A stretch of 64,000 nucleotides of DNA, from NCBI RefSeq assembly GCF_038502225.1, contig NC_091374.1, forward strand, positions 5,563,696-5,627,695, given 5' to 3'. Shown piece by piece: positions 46,111 to 58,378 of this stretch. Every line of letters starts with the position of its first letter. The stretch's first letter is position 1. The notes under the pieces were generated by a model. That model saw only the letters and a program-made list of their open reading frames with translations, had not been told where the DNA came from and did not search any database. A program made the position numbers and the translations under genes. The stretch is from Cherax quadricarinatus (Eukaryota > Arthropoda > Malacostraca > Decapoda > Parastacidae).

Positions 46111-47819
46111 AATTATTATTATTGAATATGCTACCATCCCAAATTTAGAACAAATCAGTCTGTTATAATGTGTTTTGTATTTAATAATAATATCAAACGT
46201 GCATAAAAGAATCTGACTTTAAATAGATGTCAAAGATCAGTTGAAATTCTATGCACTGTACAATCAGAGAATTTACATAAACTTTTAATCAATTTTTTTT
46301 TTACCTCAGTGGTTATCTCCTGCCAAGACAGGACAAAAATGCAAACACATTCATCTTCATTCAGTCAACCAGATGTAACAGTACAGTATAAGAGCAAGAT
46401 GACTAATGAGCAAAAAAATATTAATTACATTTTAATATTTAATATAGACTTCTATACTTAGTGTCTATAATCTGGTGACTCTTAGTCTAACGTAAATAAG
46501 AATAAAAGGGATAAAGATTTTAAATAAGATAGCCTCTTAATACATGGAGGAATTAGATAAAGCTCAAATACATCAAAGCACACAGCCATACACATAAAGC
46601 AAAAAAAAAAAAAAAAAAAGAAGAAATGTTTATAGCAATAAATGTTTTGTTAATAAATTTAGCTTTAAAAATTATCTTTGTATGCTTAGTAAATATTTTG
46701 TAGGTTAGACATGAAGGATGACTTTTGCTTGATATGAATACATTCAATCTGTCTTACTCACAGACTAATCACAACATCTTCCAATGAAATTTATTATAAT
46801 AAGACGGTCTGATAGGAGGCTTGGTTTTAATGCTTAAATTAATGACATTCAATGTTTCACTATGTTTATTTTTATCAGACTTTATAATACAGTACTTACA
46901 TTGTAAAATATAAAGATTTTTATGTATCCAGGGCCCTGTCTTCTTTTTTATAATGTAAATAACAAGTTTCATACCAGAAAACTTTGTAGTGACTCACATG
47001 GGTTTAGTGCTTTTGGTGAATATGACAATACCTGAAGTTTCATTCCTGGTTAAATTCTTTCTTTCTTTATATCTAAATAAGACTCATTTATGGCTAAGAC
47101 TCATTCATTAGTAAATTATAGTACACATTCATAGGCACATGATCAGATTAATGCATCACTCTTTCAACGACAAATTAACACCAAAAGTATTTTTTTTTTT
47201 TTTTGTAAATGGCATCCACATTTAAACAACTGAAAAATATTTGAAAAATGATGAACCAGAGTGCAGATTCAATGTAAGCATTACCATAATCAATTGTGTG
47301 GCTCTTTATAAAATTTATGTAATTTAGTTTGGTAATGACACGTTCTGAACATGTTGAACTGAAAAGAAAAAATGGCCAATACAGGTCTCACAACATGTAT
47401 TCCTGGGGTTTTAAAGTTAAAAATGAGTTGTTTGCAAATAAAACAACAGTGCACAGGATGGTTATGGTTCACACAGTCTTGCAGCCTGGTCATTGAAAAT
47501 GTTTAATTGGCTCCTAGATGACTCACATTCATGTAACCTAGGGTGTTGTAGGTCAAAGACCTCCAGTAATGTCATAGTGATGCTCAGCAGTAATATTTGT
47601 TAAAAGCTCGGAACAAGAATAATCTATTTTTATTTCATAAATGTTAATCGGATTATTATTCACAAACATTTTACTCTCTAAAGAAGATAAAACAAACTGT
47701 TATTGCTAATTCATGAATGAAAAATGCATTTTGGGTGCGACTAAAACTAAAATAAATCATATGTTTCATATATAAATGAAGAATTTTAAAATATTTTCAG
47801 TTTTATATATATATATACA

Positions 47820-48183
47820 CAGTAAACCCTCGATATAATGGACAAATGGGGGAAAATGGATGGCTGTTAATAGTAATCATGGTGAATAGAGATGAAACTT
47901 ATGTGCTGTGACAGAATCAGTAAGAGAGAATTATGTAAGAAATGGACTTCGATTCTTATATCCAAAAATAATGACCCAGTGAATTTTGTTAGGTACAAGG
48001 ACACAGGTACAACTAATGTGAAATTTTATTGTTGCCACAATAAAATGTCACATTAGTTGCAATTGTGTCCTTCTACTTAACATACTGATGATAATTCTAC
48101 CAACATTAATACGGCCAGTGAATTTTGTTCTGTACTTCTGAAGTCCGTTACATGGAGGTATATATTATATTGAGCATTTACTG
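47820..48183. mobile_element. MITE with CAGTAAA...TTTACTG ends and an internal hairpin
   Basis: The left end cagtaaaccctcgatataat and the right end (reverse complement cagtaaatgctcaatataat) are imperfect inverted repeats. Inside, 47999-48072 is a second inverted repeat with ~34 bp arms (ggacacaggtacaactaatg ... cattagttgcaattgtgtcc). Confidence 0.75.
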
Positions 48184-48704
48184 TAGTCTGAGTGTTAGGT
48201 TACTAGTAAAAGATCACAGCAGTCTTCTTTGGCAAGTTATTTTTTTGATGTTGTATAAGTAGGGTCAGCCATCTATATATCACATCATTGCAACTTCTAT
48301 ACTAAACAGTAGTGTATTTCTTTTTTTAACAGTTCTCTTAATGACACTTAATAATAATAATAAGTGAAATTATGATAACAATTCAATAATAACAAGATAA
48401 ACCTAATGTAATTAAGCTGAACTGTAAAACTTCTGTTAAAGTTTATTATTGCCAATTACTGTTTAAAATAAAGAGTTGTAATTAAATTATTTATAAGACA
48501 TGTAATGAACTCTGTACATGTTCCTACACTTACACTGCATAGACATCCCATATCAGTTCACATGAATATATCCAAGAATATATTAAGATAGAATTTGAAA
48601 AATCTATTTTTATGACAGCTTGGTTAATCTTACCAACTCTGCTTATAGGCACACTAAATGTACATATGAATAATGTGTAAATTTGTTGTTATAACTATAA
48701 TGAT

Positions 48705-49173
48705 CCTAGGTAGTAGGTTGGTAGACAGCAACCGCCCAGGGAGGTACTACCGTCCTGCCAAGTGAGTGTAAAACGTAAGCCTGTAATTGTTTTACACGAT
48801 GGTAGGATTGCTGGTGTTTTTTCTGTCTCATAAACATGCAAGGTTTCAGGTACGTCTTGCTACTTCTGCTTACACTTAGGTCACACTACACATACATGTA
48901 CAAGCATATGTATACACACCCCTCTGGGTTTTCTTCTATTTTCTTACTAGCTCTTGTTCTTGTTTATTTCCTCTTATCTCCATGGGGAAGTGGAACAGAA
49001 TTCTTCCTCCGTAAGCTATGCGTGTTGTAAGAGGCGACTAAAATGCCAGGAGCAAGGGGCTAGTAACCCCTTCTCCTGTATATATTACTAAATATGAAAG
49101 GAGAAACTTTTGTTTTTCCTTTTGGGCCACCCCACCTCGGTGGGATACGGCTGGTGTGTTGAAAGAAAGAAAG
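48705..49173 (+). mobile_element. S3 element, full length (469 bp)
   Basis: It is flanked by a 12-bp target-site duplication (aactataatgat at 48693-48704 and 49174-49185). It runs from cctaggtagtaggttggtag through aagcctgtaattgttttaca and aggggctagtaaccccttct to gggccaccccacctcggtgg, then gatacggctggtgtgttg and (gaaa)n. It has no ORF of note. The 3' 45 bp match the RTE LINE. Confidence 0.92.
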
Positions 49174-49192
49174 AACTATAATGATAATGTAG

Positions 49193-49258
49193 GGATATCA
49201 GTGCTGTATGACCCTTGTGGGTTTAGCACTTAGTTTTGATTGTAATAATAATAATATA
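49193..49258 (+). mobile_element. S1/LINE A 3'-end fragment
   Basis: gtgctgtatgacccttgtgg, then gtttagcacttagttttgat and an aataataat tail. Only the last ~55 bp is present, so it could be an extreme 5' truncation of either S1 or LINE A. Confidence 0.7.
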
Positions 49259-49755
49259 GTGAAAAAATTGTAGAGGTGAACCTTGTGATGTCAGTAACGA
49301 ACTTGTTTGTTGGAAAAATAATTTAATATTCAACAAATGATATGAGCTCAAACAAGTGAAAAAACTGCAACACACTTGGTGGTCGGTTCCCTCTTGAGGG
49401 TGACCTAACTCTGGAGGTCATTGGGTCACACCTCAACAAGGAGAACATTCGACTTTATTTATTCCAACTGAAGAGGCCATACGATTTGGCACGTGATACT
49501 AGGTACGAGTTTTTGCTGTGGTAGATTTAACAGGTTTCCCTTTCCTTTATTTGCTTTATGTTAATTTGCTAATATATGATGCACTGTTTCTGTTAGGAAT
49601 TCCATATGTATGTGATATACATTCGACATATGTGATCAGTGCAGAATTATAAGTTAATGACCTGACTGAGCCTAGTACAGATGCTTTGGGGTTGGAATAC
49701 ATATACAATATAAATTGTGGGACATCTGTATTTACTTCATTTTTAATCTGCATTA

Positions 49756-49958
49756 CAGTGGAACCTCAAAAATCGAACTGCTCCCAACTCAACCAATTAT
49801 GTAAGTGTATTTTTGTAAGTGTTTTTATAAGTGTATTTTTGAGGGTTTGAAATGGACTAATCTAATTTACATTATTCCTGATAGGAATAAATTCATTCGG
49901 TAACGGCACTCGGACAGCCTTCTGGACTGAAGAAAGTTCGATATTTGAGGTTCCACTG
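49756..49958. mobile_element. MITE, TA-flanked, CAGTGGAACC ends
   Basis: cagtggaacctcaaaaatcg at the left and its partner tttgaggttccactg at the right, with TA at 49754-49755 and 49959-49960. The body has taagtgtatttttg, duplicated once. Confidence 0.88.
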
Positions 49959-50624
49959 TATTTTCTATTTGTAGGTTGCATATTTTGAAAGCTCATGAGC
50001 TTTTTAGAAAATCTTAAATTTTTGGCAAAGTGCTCATATGGATAATTTTCTTTGCCATTCTTACATATCCATTTATTCCTATACTGTACATACACACACA
50101 TTCTCTAGTAAACCACATTCTTATCAAAACAGTACCAGAATATTGTACATATCAGTGAAGAGGCGGGGCCAGTAGCTGCCACTTGACCCCTGCCACCTCA
50201 AACAGGCGAGTACAGCAGCATTATGAATGCAAACATATACATGATTAGAACACATCCAGAGATGATTCTTTTTAAATATATTTAGAACTGAGTTACATAA
50301 GCATCACTTGATGACCATAATATTTTGACTTGAGTACTCCTGACTCACGAAATCGTAATGACACGATTGTAAACAAACAATACCACGGGCAGGGATAGAA
50401 CCATACCTGCGCGGGTTCTATCCCCGCCTGTGGTATGTTTTTTTTTTTTTGGGGAGTACTCCTGTTTGGGGGACGCTGTCATGGGGCCCATTTCATTATC
50501 TGGACACCAAACCATATATCAAAACTATTTGCATTTTAAATTTAGAATATTGTGGTTATGTGCAATAATCATTGCAAGTAATTTAGACGGTTTTAAGTAA
50601 TAAATTCATTCAAGTATTCTATGA

Positions 50625-50735
50625 GTTCGTGAATTTTTTTTGCCATAATGAGTTCAGTCACCTGTGAAATTTTTTTGCCATAATGAGTTCAGTCACCTGT
50701 GAAATTTTTTTGCCATAATGAGTTCAGTCACCTAA
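50625..50735. repeat. 34-bp tandem repeat, three units
   Basis: gaatttttttgccataatga, then gttcagtcacctgt, three times, the last unit diverging at its end. Confidence 0.93.
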
Positions 50736-50754
50736 ACAGTACAAAAGCAATATA

Positions 50755-50945
50755 CAGCCAGGTTTTGATTAGTGCGAGTTTGAATGGTGCAAATTTTGAT
50801 TTAGTGTGAAATTAATCAATGCTAGTTTTCCCCCCTCAAACTCTTCAAATCACGTGCAAAAATTACATATAATTCGACTAGTGCAAATTTAAATAATGTG
50901 ACCATGTCACAGGATTCATTATTCGCACTAACCGAGACCTAGCTG
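50755..50945. mobile_element. MITE, TA-flanked, CAGCCAGGTT ends
   Basis: The left end cagccaggttttgattagtg and the right end (reverse complement cagctaggtctcggttagtg) are imperfect inverted repeats with TA at 50753-50754 and 50946-50947. Confidence 0.85.
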
Positions 50946-51377
50946 TATGTACATAACTGATAAACATTTATTGAAAACTACTAGTAATATGGATGTCTTA
51001 ATATGCATGTAAATTCTTGAAGTCCCATCAAAGCTAGAGTAAAGTGACAAAATTTAAACACCTACAGTCAATAATTGTAAGTTAAAATTAAATTAAATCT
51101 TGATCCATCTGATACAGAAAGCTCAAACATAAAGAACTAAATAAATATACATACCAATAAACATAACACTATTATACATCACTTTCTGCATGTTTTTATT
51201 CAGGCATGTTTCTTATTAATTTCTAAACACACTTTACCAGTTATGTTTCATAGCAATTCATACGCAAAGAATTCTCATACATACATTACTTGAATCTGCT
51301 ATTAATAAACAGTATATACCTAGTTTCTTCCTACTTTTCATACGTGTATGCTGTGGCATTACTCAAACTGTCTATCC

Positions 51378-51520
51378 CTTACACAGAGGCATCTTGATGC
51401 TGAAGGGCTTTTCGTCCAAGGAATTGTAGCTACTCTCCCATTCCTCAGACTTAATCTGATTAACTCCCAGGCACTGTATGATCATTACAGGTTTATCACT
51501 TTCCTATGAATATAGTAACC
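51378..51520 (+). mobile_element. S1 SINE-like element, diverged
   Basis: Head (gaggcatcttgatgctgaag), middle (aaggaattgtagctactctc, cagacttaatctgattaact) and 3' motif (aggcactgtatgatcattac) are recognisable. An S3/RTE tail piece on the minus strand follows at 51536-51600. Confidence 0.7.
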
Positions 51521-51702
51521 AATCTGCCTACTTTTTTTTTTTTTTCAACAAGTCGGCCGTCTCCCACCGAGGCAGGGTGACCCAAAAAAGAAAGAAAATC
51601 TACAGTACAGTACCTTATTTATCTGGCAATCAAGCCAAATTAGGGCATTCTTCATTCAATATTTTAAGAGCATCTTAGGACATGATGGGAGTGCTAATGT
51701 TT

Positions 51703-51960
51703 CCTTAAGACTTAGCAAGATTCTGCCTGTTCCTTCTGTATGTTTGGGTAAGACTTAGTAAGATTCTGCCTGTTCTTTCTATATGTTTGGGTAAGACTTG
51801 GTAAGATTCTGCCTGTTCTTTCTATATGTTTGGGTAAGACTTGGTAAGATTCTGCCTGTTCTCTCTATATATCTAAGACTTGGTAAGATTCTGCCTGTTC
51901 TTTCTGTATGTTTAAGTAAGACCTGGCAAAATGCTGCCCATTTTTCCTAAGTTTAGGTAA
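51703..51960. repeat. 43-bp minisatellite, about six units
   Basis: Unit taagacttggtaagattctg, then cctgttctttctatatgttt and ggg, diverging to the right. There is no coding sense. Confidence 0.9.
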
Positions 51961-53143
51961 GACTTGACAAGGTACTGCCCTTCCTTTCCCAGTGTTTGGG
52001 CATGACTCAGAAAGAGCCTGCTTTCCTCATTCCCCATGTCTGGGTTAGATTTAGCAGTAGGTTGTCCTTCCTGGACCTATTCCTCAAGACAGGCATGTAC
52101 ATTTAAGACATTCCAATATTCCTCTTTTGTTTTGTATTTTGGCTTGATTTAGTTGCTAACCACAATACAGATATGTATGAATCATTTTGTAAGTTAATAA
52201 AATGTTCAGGTATAATAATATATTTTTTTGCTCATAATTATGAGAAGATATGAAGATGAAAAAATAATCCCAAATGCCATCACAAATCCCCACATAAAGT
52301 CGCTTGCCATTTGCAAGACTTTGTATAGTATTTTGCATTTGCTCACAGAATGAAACAACATACACCCTGTCCTCATGTTTATATACTGTATAATACATGT
52401 TCATATACAGTAATACATATTCACATGTAATACATAATCCCATGTATTAATACATAATATTCACATGCAATACACTGAATTGCAATAAAATACAAATTTG
52501 CATGTAATAATACATATCCATAGGGAATATTTCATATTCAATATATATTACATATAAATATGTATCTTTTAGGGATGAATGAGGACAGACTGCCTTCTGA
52601 TATAAATTTTTTTGCCCAATTACCAGCCAACTATCCTTTTACACATATGAACAGTTGCTAAACTGATTTCTAAATGGTTGCTGTGTAGGTGAATGGATTT
52701 TTATATGCCATGGGAAAAAATCTTGATGAATGTTCATATTTCCCTTTATATAATTAGAGAAAACTATGAATGAGATGGTTAAGAATGAGGAAATTGCTGA
52801 AATCTACCTAATATAGGAGAGAAGATGTATACTGACTGAAAACTGTGTACACTCTGTAATATTTTTTTTGGAAACAATATTAGCCATCATGTGAGTAATA
52901 TTAAGTATACTGTACATAAAAATATTTCCAAATTTATATGTAATTCAGATTTTAGCATGTGCATCTATATCTATATATATATTACAGAACTATAAATATG
53001 CATAAACATACATATAATTTTACCAAGTTGTAATGTAAACAAATAAGAATCGTAAAACTAAGAAAATAATGTGAGAGTTTGAGCGTACACATGATAGGTC
53101 AGGCTGAATAATGTTGTGGCACATAGTATGTCAGTGGTCACAT

Positions 53144-53171
53144 TTACTTGGTCACCATACCCATCATCAAC
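53144..53171 (-). CDS. CYHR1: CYHR1-like, terminal coding exon
   Basis: The acceptor tgatctcttccag precedes 53171. The first G completes an Arg codon (AG+G) from the exon at 55258; then LMMGMVTK and TAA at 53144-53146. It is short but in phase, and its length fits a C-terminus just after the conserved domain. Support is the splice site and the frame only. Confidence 0.6.
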
Positions 53172-53431
53172 CTGGAAGAGATCAAATGCAAATTTAGGCA
53201 CAGACAATAATATTTGGAAATCAAGGATGGAATACACAAACATAGGGAAGTTTAGTGAAGGCAGGATCAACAGTGGATAAGATGGGGTGGCAATGGAGTG
53301 GTGAGAATGAGTTGTGAAAAAGTTGGAAAAATAACAACACAACAATAGTAATACAATCAAAGTAATCGCTAAATTTGAAAGGGTCATACAGTGCTGGAGG
53401 GAGAGATAACAACATATAGTCTGTAGTTTTG

Positions 53432-53480
53432 TAACTCGTCCCGTCTGTAGTTTTGTAACTCGTCCTGTCTGTATTTTAGT
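53432..53480. repeat. 22-bp tandem repeat, three units
   Basis: tctgtagttttgtaactcgtcc twice, then a diverged third unit. Confidence 0.85.
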
Positions 53481-53924
53481 AGCTCCTTCCTCCATGCAAT
53501 CAGTACCTGGGTTGAGACATTCAGTTTATGGCTTAGAGACTCTTGAAACATCATGGTTAAATGAAGATTCTGTAGTGAAGTGACATCCAATGAGGTACCA
53601 CTGTAATACCTGCATCCTACTGCAGTCAAGGAAGCAGTATGAGAAGTTTAGCTGGAAGGTTCCCAATCATTTTTAATACAATCTTGACTTAACACCTACT
53701 GATTATATTGGTCAAGTGAATAACTAAAATGTAATGAACATAGAAACTCAGAAGAGTAATGGGTCTGTATATTTAAACTCATGTGGGTTATTATTGTGCA
53801 TAATGGTCAAGTCTTTAAAATTAAATCCTTGTGGGATGCCATTAGGTACCTAAGCTTAAGTTGAAAATATAATTCAAGAGCAGTTGTGTATATAAGGAAT
53901 AAATTTAGATTCATTACTATAATT

Positions 53925-54075
53925 ATTATTTCCTTGCTGGGGAGCACCAAACCCACAAGGAGTCATACATTGGCTGGAGGAATGGGAGGCATTCAGGTTT
54001 GATGCAAGGAAGGGCAGCTCAGGTCCAATTCCTTAAATCAAGAGCTCCTGGCCAGTATCAAGGAAACTCCCTGGA
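53925..54075 (-). mobile_element. S1 SINE-like element
   Basis: Minus strand: head (ctccagggagtttccttgat, then actggccaggagctcttgat), 3' motif (tgtatgactccttgtgggtt) and a poor aat tail. It lies in the last intron of the CYHR1-like gene. Confidence 0.75.
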
Positions 54076-54527
54076 GGGTAATTTATATGCATGTGGCACT
54101 GATAAACTAGTTCTACAATCAACAAGTGTACAACTAAAAAAAATGGCAATTACAAAAATGTACCCAACACCAATTCACTGTCATGCATGTATGCATCTTA
54201 TATACAAGTGTGTGTCTGATGGGTGGTGTGGTATACACAGTCAACTGATTATTATGCATAACACAACACACACACCTTTGTTAATATACACCAAAGTGAT
54301 TGAGCCACTTATCTTTGTTACCCCCCCCTCTCCTCACCTCTCACCTACCCTTCCTTCATATTCCATCCTTACCTATCCTTCTTTCTCCCCAACTTACCAA
54401 AACTCTGGCTAAAGAATTGAAACAAGTGTCAGTCTAAACAATGACCATAGAATTCATGTAGTATAGAGTAAGCACTATCAAATACATATGAAGCACCTTA
54501 TAAATTTAGTTACTTCATTTATTTCTA

Positions 54528-55080
54528 ATGTAGGTAGTAGGTTGGTAGACAGCAGCCGCCCAGGGAAGTACTACCGTCCTGCCAAGTGAGTGTAAAACGA
54601 AAGCCTGTAATTGTTTTACATGATGGTAGGATTGCTGGTGTCTTTTGTCTGTCTCATAAATATGCAAGATTACAGGTACGTCTTGCTACTTCGTCTTACA
54701 CTTAAGTCACACTACACATACATGTATGTACAAGAATATACACCCCCCCCCTCTGGGTTTTCTTCTATTTTCTTTCTAGTTCTCGTTCCTGTTTATTTCC
54801 TCTTATTTCCATGGGGAAGTGGAACAGAATTCGTCCTCCGTAAGCCATGTGTGTTGTAAGAGGCGACTAAAATGCCGGGAGCAAGGGGCTAGTACCCCTT
54901 CTCCTGTATATATTACTAAGTGTAAAAGGAGAAACTTTTGTTTTTCCTTTTGGGCCACCCCGCCTGTGGGATACGGCTGGTGTGTTGAAAGAAAGAAAGA
55001 AGTAAAAGCAGAAACTTTCATTTTTCCTTTTGGGCCACCCCGCCTCGGTGGGATACGGCCGGTGTGTTGAAAGAAAGAAG
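54528..55080 (+). mobile_element. S3 element with duplicated 3' end (553 bp)
   Basis: It is flanked by an 11-bp target-site duplication (atttatttcta at 54517-54527 and 55081-55091). The body matches 48705-49173. The terminal ~75 bp (gaaactttt...cttttgggccacccc...ggtgtgttgaaagaaag) occurs twice in tandem, the second copy having the fuller cgcctcggtgggatacggcc text. Because the outer duplication encloses both tails, the doubled tail was present on insertion or arose inside it. Confidence 0.9.
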
Positions 55081-55257
55081 ATTTATTTCTATATAGCTTA
55101 AAGAGTTTATATGGAATAAATTAATTATATTTGTTGGGTCTCTGCTGTGAAATGTGGTAATGGTACTGTGAGTGATTAATTTTCAGTAATTTTCATCCAC
55201 TGAAAAAATATCTTCAATGACGGTCACAGACAGTATTTGAAAAACTCTGACACTCAC

Positions 55258-55460
55258 CTAAAATCAATAATGCGGGCAGCTAGAAGTTTATTACACTCAG
55301 CACTGTCAGGCAGTGGTAAGGCAAAGAATGGACTCTCTGTGCCACTTTCTGTAAATTCAAACTGGCATATGTGTGGATCAACACGCATGTCTCCAAAGGG
55401 TCCTCGCAGGATCATGAAGTGTACCGTCATGGGACTACTAGGTTTACTCTTCACAATCAA
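55258..55460 (-). CDS. CYHR1: CYHR1-like, exon of the C-terminal TRAF/MATH-like domain
   Basis: The acceptor is a T run ending in TTTTAG before 55460, and the donor gtgagt follows 55258. It encodes LIVKSKPSSPMTVHFMILRG, then PFGDMRVDPHICQFEFTESG, and ends LLAARIIDFR. The pattern of paired strands with a closing CNKLLAA segment is what I recall of the CYHR1/ZFTRAF1 C-terminal domain. Entry phase 0, exit phase 2. Confidence 0.82.
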
Positions 55461-56434
55461 CTAAAAAAAAAAAAAAAATTGGCATTTAGAAACATTGTTG
55501 TTTATAAGTCGACAAGTATGAAAACTGAGTAACACTCATCACTGCAGTGAAGAGAACAATATAACTTGGCAGTCTGAGAATCACTAAACTAACTAATTAA
55601 AGGCAAGAATTAACTCTTCTAAGTGATACACCAAAATACAAGAATTAGTACAAACGTTATGAATGGCAATTCCACTTAGTTTGTTACAAATACTGTATCT
55701 ATTTTTCCATTTGTTTGAGATTAAATGAATATAGAATTGCTTCCAACTATAAGTGTAATGAACACTGGTTAATGGTACAAGCAAATCCACATGGAGATAA
55801 TGAAACAGAGGGTAAAAGGAGTATATTTCAGCCTGTATATTTTGGCCTGAGCCAGATTAAGACTTTATAGGCCCCTGGGCTACAGGTACTGTGAGGCCCA
55901 CAGTGATATTTTCAAAAGGAAAAATGTTAAAGAAATATTAAATTTATTTTTACAAGGCTAACCACAATTAAAATTCAAACATTTGCTTTGTGTAACTTCT
56001 TGGAAACAAATTTCTCCAAAACATCAATAAATTGTAAATTGTTGAGAACATCTCTGGAGGTCCTCCAGCTGGCAGAGGACCCTGGGCTGCAGCCCCTAAA
56101 ACCCATGCCTTAATCCAGCCCTGATTTTGCCCTACAAATGACAAATACTTCAACAGCATCTCCAGCCTGCTGAAGATGACCTCAGTTTTGCTGAAATATA
56201 AAGTGCCCCTTTTAACTTGTATTTAATTTTTTTCATGTGGGTTTGTTTATACCATAGAAATCCTTCTTATACTTACTGGTGGCAGGTATAGATTTATAAT
56301 TACAAAGACAAATGGGAATAATCAACATAAAAAGAACAAAATAGGGTACTAGAAAATATTTATAAATCAAAACTTGAAAATGTTTTGCATTTTATGTATT
56401 CTAAAGGCAACTGAAGGATTATTATCTAAGTTAC

Positions 56435-56595
56435 CTGATAAGTAATGAACCTGTTGCATGTGAGGTGAGGATCCTTCTGGTTGTCATTGAGTCGTGCCTT
56501 GATCACCCACTGGTAGCCCAGAGCTGAGAACCGGCTAGTCTCGTAGAACAGCTTGTGGATAAATTCATCGGTCCGATAAGGTTTCAGCTGCAAAT
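56435..56595 (-). CDS. CYHR1: CYHR1-like, exon with the [17 protein letters not shown] segment
   Basis: The acceptor gtttcctcaaaag precedes 56595 and the donor gtaact follows 56435. Two bases complete an Asp codon, then [38 protein letters not shown] and [13 protein letters not shown]. An alternative acceptor ttgcag nine bases further in would break phase with the exon upstream. The wording closely resembles CYHR1 proteins from memory. Confidence 0.85.
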
Positions 56596-57754
56596 CTTTT
56601 GAGGAAACATAAGTGGCTAGTTAAAAATTCATAATTAATGATAATTAAGAATAATACATAATAATTTATATAGAGTAAACAGAACTTGAGCATTTATGAA
56701 AGAATACAAAGACTGAAGATAAACTTACTTTGATCAATAGTGTGTAGAATGCCAGCCTTGTCAAATAACAATAAAATTTAAGCAAATGAATGATTTCTGT
56801 TGTAACACCTTTTTGAGAAAAGGAGATTAGAGTTTGTATTTCCAAGGACTGACACAAAACGCAGCTTAACATTTCTTAAGAGAAATTCACACCAATACAG
56901 CCAATGAAAATTTAAGACTCCAGGGAAAGGAAATACAGAAATAATCCAAAATTCAATGAAAGCGAGACACGTGAGCAAACACGAGGACATGTCTATTAGA
57001 AAACATTTTGGTCCTGGGACTGTCATAACTTCCTGTGATCAAGTTCCTAGTGTTTGACGTATGTCTTCTTTTCAACAACTTGTTGGCATCAATTACCATG
57101 GTTTATACCCAAAGGAAAACAACTAACAAAACAACAGATACACCTACAAATTTACTGAGGATACATACCAATGACCAGTTTCAAGAACTATTAAGAAAAC
57201 AGAAGAAAACTCAGATGAGTGTGTATACTTATATGTACGTGTAAACTCCTGTGTAGTGTGACCTAAGTTCAAGTAGTAGTAGTAATTTATATATTTATAT
57301 AAATGGCTTGCCAGAAGGAATAAAACACTATACAAACCATAAATACATACAAGACGACTAATAAAATGAGTAAATAGAAGGAAAGATGGACAGTAAAATT
57401 TAAGATAGACTAGTAATCCTCAAAAATAATAAAAAGGCACAATACCATGACTGGAACAATACTTGTTAATGGTCCTAGTCAAACTGAATCATCATCATAA
57501 GGTTCTTTCTCCTATGTGTCAGTTATTTGTGCAAAGTAAGCTTTCAAAATAGAAGTGTGGGTGGAAATATGCTAAAAGAACTATTGATAATGTACGTTAG
57601 GCTAAAACTGGAATATGTAGCAGCAGTGTAGTGTCTGCACCTTTAAAAAATGTGGGTAAGAGGGGGAAAAGTCCAAGGATATACTACAAAAAAAAGGATC
57701 CCAGAAGCAAAAAAAACAAAAAACAAAAACAAAACAAAAAAAGGGGGAGGTCAT

Positions 57755-57990
57755 GAAGCATGATTGAGCATGCTATCAGTGGCTGATAAAGAGGAGGAGA
57801 TCTGATAACATTAAACAAAGTTATAAAAGGATACAATAAAAATATATTATCTTTTGACAGCATCAACAGAGAGAACAAGAGGCCACAACTGTACACTGAT
57901 AACAACAGTGCCCAAAAGACAATAGAAATTTTTCACAAACAGTATGACAAAATGCTAGAATGTGATCCAAGAGAAGGCAGTGTTTACATA
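57755..57990 (+). mobile_element. LINE RT C-terminus relic
   Basis: aggaggagatctgataacat..., gagaacaagaggccacaact..., aatgctagaatgtgatcc resembles a decayed LINE 3' coding end, paralogous to 20560-20770. Confidence 0.35.
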
Positions 57991-58119
57991 ACTGGAAAAT
58001 CTAAAAATATGAATAGTGAACGTTAAAAAGAGACACCATAATAGATAAGGTAGATAGTAATCATGCACACAATAGCAATCATCATACATACAATGTACAT
58101 TGCATAATTATTTGCATAT

Positions 58120-58318
58120 TCATATCTCCATGGAGAAGTGGAAAAGAATTCTTCCTCCATAAACAATGCATGTCATAAGAGGTGACTAAAATGCTGGGAG
58201 CAAGGGGCTAGTAGTCCTATCTCCTGTATAAATTACTAGATTTAAAAAAACACTTCCATTTTTTTTTTTAAGGTCACCCTGCCTTTGTGGGTTACGTCTG
58301 AGGTTGAAAAAAAAAAAA
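58120..58318 (+). mobile_element. S3 element, 5' truncated
   Basis: It begins at tatctccatggagaagtgga and runs through agcaaggggctagtagtcct to gtcaccctgcctttgtgggt and a poly(A) tail. It lies directly upstream of an S2 SINE. Confidence 0.8.
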
Positions 58319-58378
58319 AATCATATCTGCTTACATATCAAATTCATTTCGCAGATGAAACTTTTGAATACAGTACTT

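Larger units (their letters stand above)
43119..47819. other. long AT-rich intergenic region
   Basis: It is about 70% AT by eye, with no exon supported by splice signals and coding frame. It contains an 18-bp minisatellite (44804-44950), short RTE/S3 tail fragments (45268-45312, 45585-45745), a fold-back repeat (45955-46110), and poly(A)/poly(T) runs. Confidence 0.5.

Noticed and set aside
53058..53495. 145-residue minus-strand ORF as the end of a host protein
   Set aside because: The CYHR1-like frame enters at 53171 in another phase and stops at 53144; the ORF is mostly intronic low-complexity sequence.
54999..55091. Apparent second S3 insertion next to the first
   Set aside because: A single 11-bp target duplication encloses both tails and no second duplication lies between them, so it is one element with a doubled tail.
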